The notes below the pieces were generated by a model. It was not told where the DNA came from. It saw only the letters and a list, made by a program, of their open reading frames with translations, and made no database searches. A program made the translations under genes and the position numbers. Source: Desulfurococcus mucosus DSM 2162 (GTDB taxonomy: Archaea > Thermoproteota > Thermoprotei_A > Sulfolobales > Desulfurococcaceae). From it: a stretch of 64,000 nucleotides of DNA. Position 1 is the stretch's first letter, and the number at the start of each line of letters is the position of its first letter. Of the stretch, positions 25,809-33,826 are shown in pieces. The stretch spans positions 1-64,000 of the forward strand of contig NC_014961.1 of the NCBI RefSeq assembly GCF_000186365.1, given 5' to 3'.

Positions 25809-25820
25809 CAGTACGCGTAG
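24576..25820 (+). CDS. tnpB: TnpB RNA-guided nuclease
   Basis: A 414-aa protein; ATG 24576 lies inside the element. The RuvC residues are present: D183 in AVDVNEK, E275 in AIAREDL, and D355/D357 in EADRDTVA. The zinc finger is CPLC (330-333) and CPSC (347-350). The tail after ~370 is encoded by the right-end/guide-RNA region, and the last four codons lie in the flanking SDR sequence. All catalytic residues are intact, so it is probably active. TnpB cuts DNA matching the guide that follows the right end, next to a TAM equal to the target motif (here TTAC). Confidence 0.93.
   Translation: MGGEGFLTLCAVFRVSPEPVGEPLLLSLLRRYRDALNYSIKRIHGYMEENGLKKTPGDGAVHGLLYEELKSRFGLPSRIAIDCYREAKSILKSWLGNGGNGRLPRARRPRMWLTERYGYRVKDGYVEIIGGLRLKIIGWDRRYDQYPSRQAVLTYRNGKFLLRVAKMVPKPQPINPVDVLAVDVNEKYIVAGNHRVEHRFETAVEKAVRYRELAERLQRKYSNGSYRAWLRRRGIRDRVRRFHEKARSIIEDWARKTSHEIVVVARQNNYAIAREDLTYLVESLRKLPRQHRTRLVLLGYRRLGYWLDWQCEKHGVPCIAVNPKDTSSTCPLCGSRLVESGYRRLKCPSCGFEADRDTVAVLNIRRKALAQMGGSLTTPTAPQMTDVAPNRCGEPVNRPKGNPLLGRGGGQQYA
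25686..25808 (+). ncRNA. Predicted omega RNA scaffold of TnpB
   Basis: The right-end segment conserved with 96-220 although it is protein coding here and not there, which points to selection or origin as RNA. It contains the 10-bp right-end hairpin. The guide would be the bases following 25808 (CAGTACGCGTAGTCC...), which in an unoccupied SDR allele directly follow TTAC. Confidence 0.7.
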
Positions 25821-25982
25821 TCCCTCCACGAGGCCCATGGCTCCCACATGCTGGAGACATCGCGGAGTAGTCTTTTAAACCCTCCACTGGCCTCACGTGG
25901 CACGATTGGTATTATGGCAGGCAGGGGTACGGGTTTTCCGGGAGGAGGGTGTTCATCCCGTGGAAAACAAGTACATGGGTTT

Positions 25983-28757
25983 TCAGCTATACCCGAAGTA
26001 AGCCTTAGCGTAGGACCAGGTCGTTGAGGATATGCTGACCGCTACTTTAGCCCTGTACTGGAGCGTGTACTTGACTAGGTCTTGGCTGCCTGTCCACGTG
26101 ATCCCTTGGATGGGTGCAACGTAGACGTAGGCACCGGTTCTAGTATTCCTGTAGCCGAAGATGGATGTGCCTGAAGGACTGTTTCTCTGTGAGAGGCTGT
26201 TGCCATATATGAGGTTGTTGAATACGTCGACTGAGAAGCCAATGGCAGCATACAGCGTCCCGTTTTTACCGCTACCCAGGTAGTCCACGTACAGTGTGTT
26301 TGATGAATCATATAGCACGTAGTACTTGTAGAAGTCGGGTTTTCCATCGGCGTCGAGATCCGGTGCACGCAGGGTTACCACTACTCTCCTATAGGTGGTG
26401 TCATAGTAGGCTGAGTAGATGGTGTAGGAGGCGTTGTAGTAGTTCTTCCCTGTCCCTGTGAAGTAGTCGTCTGCGAAGAAGCCTACATGCGCGTCCCCGA
26501 ACCACATGTCACGGCTCGTGCCCCAGTACACTGGTGGAGCACCGACACCCATGAAGACAGTGTTCCTGGTCTTATTGTACAGGAAGATGTAGGGTGCTGC
26601 CCCGCCCTTGTCATCAATGAATATGAAGAGGTACTGGTTGTATATCACGGCCTCGCTCCTGCCATCCCAGTCCAGGTCGTCGAGGATGAACGATGACTTT
26701 GTAACCCTCCCCGCCCTAACATCGTCAAGCCATTTCGCCGCGTTTAGCAAAACGTTGACAAGCCTCAGGTGATTCCACACGGTGAGACCCCATCCAGGGC
26801 AGTCCTGGAGGCCGTCTCCATCCCAGTCGGATTCATCATGCCACGCTGTCTCGTAGAGCATAGCGTTGGCTGTTGCAAGTGCAAGCCACCAGAGCTCGTT
26901 GCGGGGCGTCTTATCGAACAAGCCTCCAGGCGACAGGAGCCTGTATATCACCGTGTTGTTCGCTGAACCGTTGAAAACTGTGTAGCCGAAGACATCGCCG
27001 AAGGGTATAACGGTGTCTGGAAGCACGTACTTAGGGCTCGTCTGCCCGCTACCATACCAGGCGAAGCTCTTCTCCGAGCTCGTGCCCCAGTACCAGCCAT
27101 CGTAGGCTCTCCTATAGTCGTATGGATAGTTCTGAACCCAGGTCTTCAAGTACTGGTATGTATCGTAGCCACAATAGTACCCTGTAACCGGGCTCCATGC
27201 ACCGCTGTTAAGCCAGTTGACCACGTCATCCGTTGTAACCACCTGGATCCATGGGTGCATCGCTATCCATGTCAGCGAGTTATTGTAGAGATAGGGGTTG
27301 CCGGTGTACCAGCCCGCTATACCTGCAGCCTTCTCCCAGTCGTCAGCATAGATGAAAACCATCTGTTGATCACTATTGGTTGCAGCCCATATATACTTCC
27401 TTCTTAAATCCATGTGGAGTCCACCATCGGTGTTTGAGAGGAGTTTCTGCTGGGTATCCCAGTCTATGAAGAGAACGTAAAGGGTTCTACCCGCAGTCCT
27501 GCTTGTATCGTACTTGTGCGGCTTATACGGGTTCGTGGAGGGACTCCACTCGTCGTGATGCGTGTTAGCATCCAGTATCACGGCCGAGTAATACTTGCTG
27601 AGCGTGTAGGCTATCCCGGTCCTCTCATCGTCCCAGGTTCTCTCTGGAACCCATGCGGTGACCGGGTTGTAGCCGAACACCTGTCTCACATACCATTTGG
27701 TGAAGTTCGCTGACGGATCATTGAAATTATCGTAGAAGTATGCTGTAATGTGCTCAGCCCACACTCCCCCGAGGATTGCCACCAGCCCCCTTGCGGTTAG
27801 ACCCTTCACGTAGCTTATGAAGCCCGGGTCCCACCAGAGGAAGCTCGCTATCAGCGTGCCGCTCATGTGTATTGAGACAGGGATACGTCTCCCCGTCTTA
27901 TTCGACAGATACTCGTGAACGTAAAGTATGTACCCATAGCTGTTGACTGATGACGGAGGGTTAAGGGCCCTGTTGTCGGTTAAATGCTGGTTTCCATGGT
28001 GTACCATGATAACCTTAGCTGTTCCACAGCTTGAATCACTGAACAAGGCTCCGCTCCACTCGGCTCTCCCGTTTCCAATACTGATAGTGTTAGGCATGAC
28101 GTCGGCTATCGTGGCCTGACCGTTGACTACGAGCACTGTTGCAACCTTGGCCCACACCCTGGTTGTAGGGGTCCAGCCATAGTTTGAGAGAATGGAGGCT
28201 GGGACCCCGATTTCAAGTAGATCCCATCGGCTGTTGAAGGCTACTTGGATGCCTGTGTTCGAGAGGATTGGACTCCACTTGTAGTCGTATACCGTGTAGT
28301 GTGCTGAGTCGTAGATGGCTATCGCTAGAACCCAGTTGTAGTCTGGTAGGTGTATCCCGTAGCCCTGGTATTTAACGTAGTCTGGAACCCACTCCTGGTA
28401 TCCTGGTGCATTACTCCAGCCTATGAGGACATATATGTTTAGGGCGTCACCGACGCTGCCGCCGCTGGCTGCCTCAGCCCCGTATGCTAGATCCATGAAG
28501 TCCAATCTCATGAATACATACTGGGAGCCCACAAGGTAATACCAGGCGGCTAGATCCCGGCTATCATAATAGTATGAACTAGCGTCGAGGAGATCGCTTG
28601 AGGGGTCGAGGGCATGGCATGATGCATACGGCCAATCGAAGCCGACGCCGTCAACCACCACGGGTTCCTGTGAGGCAGCGATCCTCAGCTGTGGCGTGAA
28701 TGGGAGTGCTATGAGAATCAACATTAGTACTGCTATTACACGGCGGGAAACCCCCAT
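25983..28757 (-). CDS. Secreted GH57-type alpha-glucan hydrolase (amylopullulanase-like)
   Basis: A 924-aa exported protein. Residues 1-29 form a signal peptide (basic start, hydrophobic core, AAS before the mature end). Next comes a beta-sandwich region (~30-240) like the DOMON-type domain of glucodextranase and archaeal amylopullulanases. The GH57-like catalytic part follows: VHHGNQ, SIHMSGTLI, GGVWAEHITAYF, AWVPERTWD, and YADDWEKAAG. The C-terminal third is rich in aromatic residues and beta-strand-like, suited to glucan binding. The likely role is extracellular starch or pullulan breakdown. Own promoter at ~28810-28822 (TATATATGAA type). Which glutamate is the nucleophile needs an alignment. 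Confidence 0.78.
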   Translation of the reverse strand: MGVSRRVIAVLMLILIALPFTPQLRIAASQEPVVVDGVGFDWPYASCHALDPSSDLLDASSYYYDSRDLAAWYYLVGSQYVFMRLDFMDLAYGAEAASGGSVGDALNIYVLIGWSNAPGYQEWVPDYVKYQGYGIHLPDYNWVLAIAIYDSAHYTVYDYKWSPILSNTGIQVAFNSRWDLLEIGVPASILSNYGWTPTTRVWAKVATVLVVNGQATIADVMPNTISIGNGRAEWSGALFSDSSCGTAKVIMVHHGNQHLTDNRALNPPSSVNSYGYILYVHEYLSNKTGRRIPVSIHMSGTLIASFLWWDPGFISYVKGLTARGLVAILGGVWAEHITAYFYDNFNDPSANFTKWYVRQVFGYNPVTAWVPERTWDDERTGIAYTLSKYYSAVILDANTHHDEWSPSTNPYKPHKYDTSRTAGRTLYVLFIDWDTQQKLLSNTDGGLHMDLRRKYIWAATNSDQQMVFIYADDWEKAAGIAGWYTGNPYLYNNSLTWIAMHPWIQVVTTDDVVNWLNSGAWSPVTGYYCGYDTYQYLKTWVQNYPYDYRRAYDGWYWGTSSEKSFAWYGSGQTSPKYVLPDTVIPFGDVFGYTVFNGSANNTVIYRLLSPGGLFDKTPRNELWWLALATANAMLYETAWHDESDWDGDGLQDCPGWGLTVWNHLRLVNVLLNAAKWLDDVRAGRVTKSSFILDDLDWDGRSEAVIYNQYLFIFIDDKGGAAPYIFLYNKTRNTVFMGVGAPPVYWGTSRDMWFGDAHVGFFADDYFTGTGKNYYNASYTIYSAYYDTTYRRVVVTLRAPDLDADGKPDFYKYYVLYDSSNTLYVDYLGSGKNGTLYAAIGFSVDVFNNLIYGNSLSQRNSPSGTSIFGYRNTRTGAYVYVAPIQGITWTGSQDLVKYTLQYRAKVAVSISSTTWSYAKAYFGYS

Positions 28758-28879
28758 GTTCCCACGCTTATGTGCCTTAAACTACGTATATGCCTATCCT
28801 CCTCATTCATATATAAACCTTACTTAGAGCTATTAATGATAATGGTGGTGTGGAGGGATATATTGGTAGTAATGTTTAA

Positions 28880-29590
28880 TTATTCATGTAAACAATCCTG
28901 CCTCAACTGCCGCCTAACCCTTTGCAGCCAGTACTTCAAAACCCTTGCCTCCTTCTCTGTAAGCATCGCCTTGCTAAGCATCCTCTTCCACAGTATCCTT
29001 GACCTGGCAACTTTCTCCTCCGTTGACATGACGCTTCTTGAGACATCCACCGCGAGACTCAGTAGTTCCCCAAGTAGATCCCTGCTGGCTTTTCTAGGCA
29101 CGTTCACGGCTTCCATTCCTCGGTGTTTCCATAGCTCCCAGAGCACCACGGCTACTGCTTGGCTGACATTGAGCACGGGGTAAGCCGGGTTAGCCGGTAT
29201 TGTTACAAGTATGTCTGCTCTCCCTATCTCCTCCCTGGTTAACCCGGTGCTCTCCCTGCCGAAAAGTATTGCTACACTACGTGTCCTCGGGAATATTCTC
29301 TCGGCGAAGTCGCTGAGATCCACTGCCTGTCTAAGCATATCGCTCTCACTGTATCCTTCATCGCTTGTCGCTACAATCATGTCGACGCCTTTGATCGCCT
29401 CGTCGAGTGAGTCTGTGACCACAGCGTTCTCCAGGAAGCCCCTGCCCTTGGCAGCATAATTCAATGCTTCATCCAGGCTCGCCACAGGCTTCACTATGTA
29501 GAGCTCGTCAACCCCGAAGTTCACGCATGTCCTCGCTATGACTCCCAGGTTCACTGCCCCCTCGATCCCCACTAGCACTACCCGTATCAC
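28880..29590 (-). CDS. SpoU/TrmJ-type tRNA 2'-O-methyltransferase
   Basis: A 236-aa SPOUT methyltransferase. The N-terminal VLVGIEGAVNLGVIARTCVNFG has the NxGxxxR motif; AILFGRESTGLTREE and IPANPAYPVLNVSQAVAVVLWE form motifs 2 and 3 of the knotted SAM site. TrmJ proteins methylate ribose 32 of tRNAs. GTG 29590 (GGGGTGG upstream) gives the usual N-terminus; an ATG at 29614 is in frame. Either way the gene overlaps the upstream HemK-like gene by 80-100 bp. Confidence 0.87.
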   Translation of the reverse strand: MIRVVLVGIEGAVNLGVIARTCVNFGVDELYIVKPVASLDEALNYAAKGRGFLENAVVTDSLDEAIKGVDMIVATSDEGYSESDMLRQAVDLSDFAERIFPRTRSVAILFGRESTGLTREEIGRADILVTIPANPAYPVLNVSQAVAVVLWELWKHRGMEAVNVPRKASRDLLGELLSLAVDVSRSVMSTEEKVARSRILWKRMLSKAMLTEKEARVLKYWLQRVRRQLRQDCLHE

Positions 29591-30161
29591 GGGCCTTAAC
29601 CACCCCTGCAACATAGAGTGTTTCGTAAAACATGTTTTTAGATGTGAATGCAACCATTGTGAAACCCTTCCGTGAAAGATGTTCTTCTACAACAAGCTGG
29701 TTTGAGAGAGATGAGTAAACCAGTATGAGGAGTCCTCCAGGTCTCAGTACTTCATGGGCGACGTTAATGAAGTGGAGGACTGCTTCATACCCGTGGACAC
29801 CGCCCTCGGTAGCTGCGTCAAGCACCTTTCCCTCCGCGGCTGGTAGGTAGGGGGGATTGGCGAGAACCAGGTCTGCTGCACCGTGTAACACAGCGTTATC
29901 CGAGGACACTACTATGCTCCTAGCCTGCGCATTGTTCAACGGTATGTTTCTCAACGTGGTTGCAAGAGCGTCTTCATCAATGTCCACGAAGACGGTTCTC
30001 TCACAGTAACCCTTAATCAATCCGTATAGACCCAGGATACCGCTACCGCAGCCCAGGTCGACGCAGAGGCCGGCTTTCGGCTTCAGGGAATCCAGTAGCT
30101 TTAATGCTAGCCATGTATCGTCGCTCGGCCTGTATACATCCCCCACGAATACTAGTTTCAA
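29508..30161 (-). CDS. HemK/PrmC-like N5-glutamine or N6-adenine methyltransferase
   Basis: A 217-aa class I methyltransferase with VYRPSDDTWLALKLL, the SAM loop DLGCGSGILGLYG and the catalytic NPPYLP. Archaeal relatives (Mtq2-like) methylate the GGQ glutamine of release factor aRF1. The start is uncertain: TTG 30161 directly follows the ksgA stop codon, while the frame stays open to 30221. The C-terminal ~28 residues overlap the TrmJ-like gene and look unlike the family, so the family domain ends near the overlap. Confidence 0.8.
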   Translation of the reverse strand: MKLVFVGDVYRPSDDTWLALKLLDSLKPKAGLCVDLGCGSGILGLYGLIKGYCERTVFVDIDEDALATTLRNIPLNNAQARSIVVSSDNAVLHGAADLVLANPPYLPAAEGKVLDAATEGGVHGYEAVLHFINVAHEVLRPGGLLILVYSSLSNQLVVEEHLSRKGFTMVAFTSKNMFYETLYVAGVVKARDTGSASGDRGGSEPGSHSEDMRELRG

Positions 30162-30166
30162 CCCCT

Positions 30167-31003
30167 CTACAGTAATCCAGCTTCCCTCAGGGCTCTCGCT
30201 AATTCCAAATACACCTCCCAACCTACCTCGTAAACCCGTTTACCCCCCAGTAGCCTACTGGCATACGAGTGTACTGGGCTGTCTTCCCGTACGCCGAGCA
30301 CTCGTTCCAGAACCCTTAGCGCTATCCTCCTCCTCTGAGTGAAGACAGCCCTCGTCAATGCTTCAAGGGCTTCTACATCCCGGTTGAAGGGTGCTCGTCT
30401 AACCATGACTATTATCGAGTGCTCGACGCCTGGCTCCGGGTAGAATGAGGAGGAACCGTAGGTTCCAGCCACCTTTATCTCGAACAATGCGTTGAGTAGG
30501 ATGGTTATTCTCCCATACCTTCTATCTCCAGGTGCCGCAGTGATTCTTTCCGCGACATCTCTTTGAACCGTGAACACGGCTCGCGTCACAGTGTTCAACC
30601 TGGCGACCCCGGTGAGTATTTCGGATGTAATATGGTAGGGTATGTTCCCCACCACCTGCTTAGAGGGCGGGGTGTACACGGTGGCATCGGCGTTTACGAG
30701 GACTACGTTGGCTGCATCAATGTTTTCCACGGCGGCTTCAAGCAGCCTCCAATCTATTTCAACACATATGAGTCTAGGGACGAACCTGCTCAGAGACATG
30801 GTTAAGGTGCCTATTCCACATCCTATTTCAAACGTATCAAGGTACTCGACGTTTCTCGTGAAGCCTTTCAGCAATGCTGGATCCACGATGAAGTTCTGGC
30901 TAAGCCTCCTCCTGGGCTTCAAGCCATGGCTCTGTAGCACTCTGAGGGTCCACGAGAACAGTGTTCGCCGGCTCATGGAGTCCGGTTCAATAGGTCTCCC
31001 CAT
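30167..31003 (-). CDS. ksgA: 16S rRNA dimethyladenosine transferase
   Basis: A 278-aa KsgA/Dim1 enzyme that dimethylates two adenosines in the 3'-terminal loop of 16S rRNA. QNFIVDPALL, the SAM site FEIGCGIGTLT, the acidic CVEID and catalytic GNIPYHIT are all present. ATG 31003 has GGAG seven bases upstream and overlaps the DUF655 stop; ATG 30976 is an alternative. It is part of the translation-related run rpl21e-rpoF-DUF655-ksgA on the minus strand. Confidence 0.95.
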   Translation of the reverse strand: MGRPIEPDSMSRRTLFSWTLRVLQSHGLKPRRRLSQNFIVDPALLKGFTRNVEYLDTFEIGCGIGTLTMSLSRFVPRLICVEIDWRLLEAAVENIDAANVVLVNADATVYTPPSKQVVGNIPYHITSEILTGVARLNTVTRAVFTVQRDVAERITAAPGDRRYGRITILLNALFEIKVAGTYGSSSFYPEPGVEHSIIVMVRRAPFNRDVEALEALTRAVFTQRRRIALRVLERVLGVREDSPVHSYASRLLGGKRVYEVGWEVYLELARALREAGLL

Positions 31004-31622
31004 ACAGCTTCTCCAAGTACCCTAGATACATGGCGCCGGGCTCCCTGGGCCTCACAAACAAGTAGTATTTTTCTCCCCCCGCCAGCTCCTTTACAACCCT
31101 GTTCACTATGGCTTTAACCGGGTCCACCCGGGTCCTGTTCCTTATGTCCTCGAAGCTTTCAAACCTCTTCTTGCTTCTCTCATCCAGGATCTGGTTCATC
31201 GTCTTCTTACCGATGTCCGGGAGGAGCTCCAGTGCATGTAGCCTTATGTTTACTGGTTCAACGATGTTGAAGAACTCGACGAAAACACCCTCGTTCTCCA
31301 ATACTATAAGCTTGACTGCCTCGGGGAGATTAGTCTTCGCCACGCTGGTTAGTTCACCGTAACTCACATGCATTATTCTTTTAACCTTACTCGGATACCC
31401 GAGTTCCACTTTCTCAAGGATCTCTATCTTCATGGCTGGGAGAGGAGTGGCCTCTAAAAGAGAGAAATACCTGGTTCCCACTCCCTGGAGGAAGGGTTGA
31501 CTCCTGTGCTCATAGTGGGGATCAGAGGGGTTTCCGAGCTCAAGGTAGTCGAGCACGTAGAGGGCTGGTTCAAGCTTCTCGGCTTGCCTTCTATGTCTGG
31601 GTCCACGATCATGGAAGCCCAA
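30987..31622 (-). CDS. DUF655 RNA-binding protein
   Basis: A 211-aa protein of the archaeal DUF655 family. The N-terminal half is an OB-fold-like barrel (YVLDYLELG onward) and the C-terminal half carries helix-hairpin-helix features (LELLPDIGKKTMNQIL). Conserved gene order with rpl21e, rpoF and ksgA suggests a role in ribosome or RNA metabolism. TTG start. Confidence 0.85.
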   Translation of the reverse strand: MGFHDRGPRHRRQAEKLEPALYVLDYLELGNPSDPHYEHRSQPFLQGVGTRYFSLLEATPLPAMKIEILEKVELGYPSKVKRIMHVSYGELTSVAKTNLPEAVKLIVLENEGVFVEFFNIVEPVNIRLHALELLPDIGKKTMNQILDERSKKRFESFEDIRNRTRVDPVKAIVNRVVKELAGGEKYYLFVRPREPGAMYLGYLEKLYGETY

Positions 31623-31648
31623 TATAGTCCACCCTTTTAAACAGGCTT

Positions 31649-32023
31649 CTACCCGGGTGACTCGCTAACACAGTACTTGCTGAGGGTGGAGAGTATTTCC
31701 TCGAGCACCCCTTGCTCGGGAAGCTTCTCCTCGAGCTCCATGAGGTATCTTAGCTCGTCCAGCGTGGAGGGGCATATGTTCATGAGGATTACAATGGTCT
31801 CCTCCTTCAGGCCCTTGGATTCGAGGAATGCCCTCAGTTCTCCGGCTTTCTCAGGGGGGATCCTGTGGTTTTTCTCAAGGTACTCTAACACCCTTGAAAG
31901 CAGGAGGGAGACGGTGCCGGTTTCCTCGCGCGTCTTCTCCACTACGCTCCTGAGGATCGCGTAGGCTTCACTGTTCGACAACTGCTTCTCCTCTAATGCT
32001 TTTAAAACAGTTGTACTCGACAA
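31649..32023 (-). CDS. rpoF: RNA polymerase subunit F (Rpo4)
   Basis: A 124-aa Rpb4-type subunit that pairs with RpoE (Rpo7) in the polymerase stalk. Mostly helical, with the opening LSNSEAYAILRSVVEK and the C-terminal HRDC-like helices (ILMNICPSTLDELRYLM). TTG start. It lies directly behind rpl21e, the standard archaeal order. Confidence 0.93.
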   Translation of the reverse strand: MSSTTVLKALEEKQLSNSEAYAILRSVVEKTREETGTVSLLLSRVLEYLEKNHRIPPEKAGELRAFLESKGLKEETIVILMNICPSTLDELRYLMELEEKLPEQGVLEEILSTLSKYCVSESPG

Positions 32024-32079
32024 ATCTGGTCACCCTTTAGGAGATTTATCCCCTCATGAGAATATTAATTTATCTAGTG

Positions 32080-32397
32080 CTAGGCCTGCTGGGCCTGGGG
32101 AAGCGGTGCTGGCCTTATGTGTTCCGGCCTCACAAACAGGGTCTTCTCCTTGCTCCCCATCATTACTTTGACAACGTAGGCTTTGCCGCGTTTTCCAACC
32201 ACGATGCCTGTTCTACCATGGTAGCGTCTATGGGGCATGCCGCTGTGCACTGAGGGGTTTATAACTATGTGTACTTTCTCACCCTCCTTGTACTCCCTCA
32301 TTATCAGGCTTAGCGACGGCACTGAGCCCTTCTCCCGGATATTCTTCTTCAACAGCTTCCTCGTCCTATGCCTGTAGCCCTTGGGTGCTTTAACCAT
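32080..32397 (-). CDS. rpl21e: 50S ribosomal protein L21e
   Basis: A 105-aa basic ribosomal protein, normal for L21e. The ATG at 32397 gives the family start MVKAPKGYRHRTRKLL; the HIVINPSVHSGMPHRRYHG core and VGKRGKAY follow. First gene of the rpl21e-rpoF-DUF655-ksgA group. Confidence 0.97.
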   Translation of the reverse strand: MVKAPKGYRHRTRKLLKKNIREKGSVPSLSLIMREYKEGEKVHIVINPSVHSGMPHRRYHGRTGIVVGKRGKAYVVKVMMGSKEKTLFVRPEHIRPAPLPQAQQA

Positions 32398-32475
32398 CTC
32401 GCACACCTTTAACCATGGTTTAATCACTAGATGCAACGCACTATATCTAGAATCCCGGGTGATCGGCTTATAAAG

Positions 32476-33810
32476 TTATTTATCCCCATTGTCCTCCACG
32501 TGAATCACGTCTAGCTCCAATGGATACGCGGTTGATCCAAGTACTTCACTGAAGCAGGGCGTCGTCCTCCCGTTATCGCAGTGGACTAGCTCCTTCACAT
32601 AGAGGCCGCCGTCGCAGTGTATCAGTGCCTCGAATACTCTTGGAGTCACCGCTACCGCCTCAACACTGTACACTCTCCTAATCCTCTCCCTATCCTTCTT
32701 TCTTCCAAGTATTCTCAGCGGCGTCCTCTGCTTGACAACCCTGTTCCTGAAGAAGCCTGATAGCTCCTCGAGATCCTTCATCGTCACCGGTTTCCCGGTT
32801 AACACTGAGACCCTGTAGATTTTCTTCCTCCTCCTAGAACCCTCCTTAATCGCCTCAATGTCTCTCCGTGAGGCGGGCCCGGTGACCGATACCTTGATGA
32901 ACTGGTCGTCGAGTATCTGGTTCAACAAGCCTATATCTACGCTTCTGAACCGGGGTTCAAGGATCTCTATGATCACGGGTCTCCCGGTTCCCAGCATCCT
33001 GGCATCAACGTCCTCGCGGCCGGCTGCATGTATCTTCACGTCTACGGCTTCGAAGAGGCTGGCTATGCTGTCCCTCACGAAGTCCTGGAGGCTCTCAGGG
33101 TATTTCCTAGCCCCATTGCTAGTGAACCATGGCACATGGGAAATTCTGCGTCCCTTCTTCAGGTAGACGGCTTTTAAAAGCACGGGGTTTACCTGTGTTG
33201 AGAGCGTGTAGTTGAAGTCCCGGTCTACATTGATTATTACTACCACGTCCGGCTTATCGAAGTCGGGTTGTAAGCCAGTTATCTGTGAAACCTTTTTCCC
33301 AACCTCGCGTTTCAACTCATTTTTAACGGACTCGCTTGAGGCGAGCTTGGTTATCAGTGAAACCTCGAGTTCACGCCTAGCTACCTCGGCGTCGAGCTTC
33401 ACTCCTATGAGAAAGGATGATGCCTGTAGCCCTGCGAGCAGGGATGCTGCTTCCCTCGCCACCTTGTCTAGGTATTCGTCTGAGAGCCTGCCCAGGCAGA
33501 TGTGGCAGACCCTGGGCTCCACGCTCTCACCGGTTAGCCTCCTGTAGAGCCTGGCAACGGGCTCCCCGGAGTTCACGGCTATCCTCTGGATGTGCTCTAT
33601 GCTTGTTTTCCCATCCGTGAAATCAGCGTGGAGCTTCATCGCCAGCAGGGTTTTCACGGCTCTGCCGCGTTCCTCGTTTGAGAGGTCGAGCCCCCTCCTA
33701 GCGAAGAGTCTTCCGAGGCATCTATCACACAGCGGGTGTTCGGATAGTACTTCCTCAGCCGTTGAGAGAATGTGATCCATGCTCCAGGAGTCTTTTTCCC
33801 CGGTGTCCAA
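32476..33810 (-). CDS. pus10: tRNA pseudouridine synthase Pus10
   Basis: A 444-aa enzyme making pseudouridine 54 (and 55) in the T loop of archaeal tRNA. The N-terminal part has zinc-ligand pairs (CDRC, CHIC) and a THUMP-like region; the catalytic part has GREDVDARMLGTGRP with the catalytic aspartate. TTG 33810 is preceded by GGGGTGG at five bases; ATG 33780 is also in frame. It lies between srp54 and rpl21e on the same strand. Confidence 0.93.
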   Translation of the reverse strand: MDTGEKDSWSMDHILSTAEEVLSEHPLCDRCLGRLFARRGLDLSNEERGRAVKTLLAMKLHADFTDGKTSIEHIQRIAVNSGEPVARLYRRLTGESVEPRVCHICLGRLSDEYLDKVAREAASLLAGLQASSFLIGVKLDAEVARRELEVSLITKLASSESVKNELKREVGKKVSQITGLQPDFDKPDVVVIINVDRDFNYTLSTQVNPVLLKAVYLKKGRRISHVPWFTSNGARKYPESLQDFVRDSIASLFEAVDVKIHAAGREDVDARMLGTGRPVIIEILEPRFRSVDIGLLNQILDDQFIKVSVTGPASRRDIEAIKEGSRRRKKIYRVSVLTGKPVTMKDLEELSGFFRNRVVKQRTPLRILGRKKDRERIRRVYSVEAVAVTPRVFEALIHCDGGLYVKELVHCDNGRTTPCFSEVLGSTAYPLELDVIHVEDNGDK

Positions 33811-33826
33811 TTATTCCACCCCGCTC

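Larger units (their letters stand above)
23732..25838 (-). pseudogene. SDR-family oxidoreductase split by the TnpB element
   Basis: The gene has two parts on the minus strand: codons 1-10 at 25838-25809 (MGLVEGLRVL) and the rest at 24490-23732 (beginning VTASTRGLGRG, the Rossmann loop). Removing 24491-25808 joins them in frame into 262 codons without loss or duplication. The promoter (GTTTAAAAG, ~25873-25882) and ATG remain in place. Family features include AVMPGYIETDRVR and the C-terminal VDGG. The usual Tyr-x3-Lys is absent; the region reads LALSNVLR, as in a subgroup of archaeal FabG-like proteins. While interrupted, only an unlinked fragment can be made. Confidence 0.88.
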
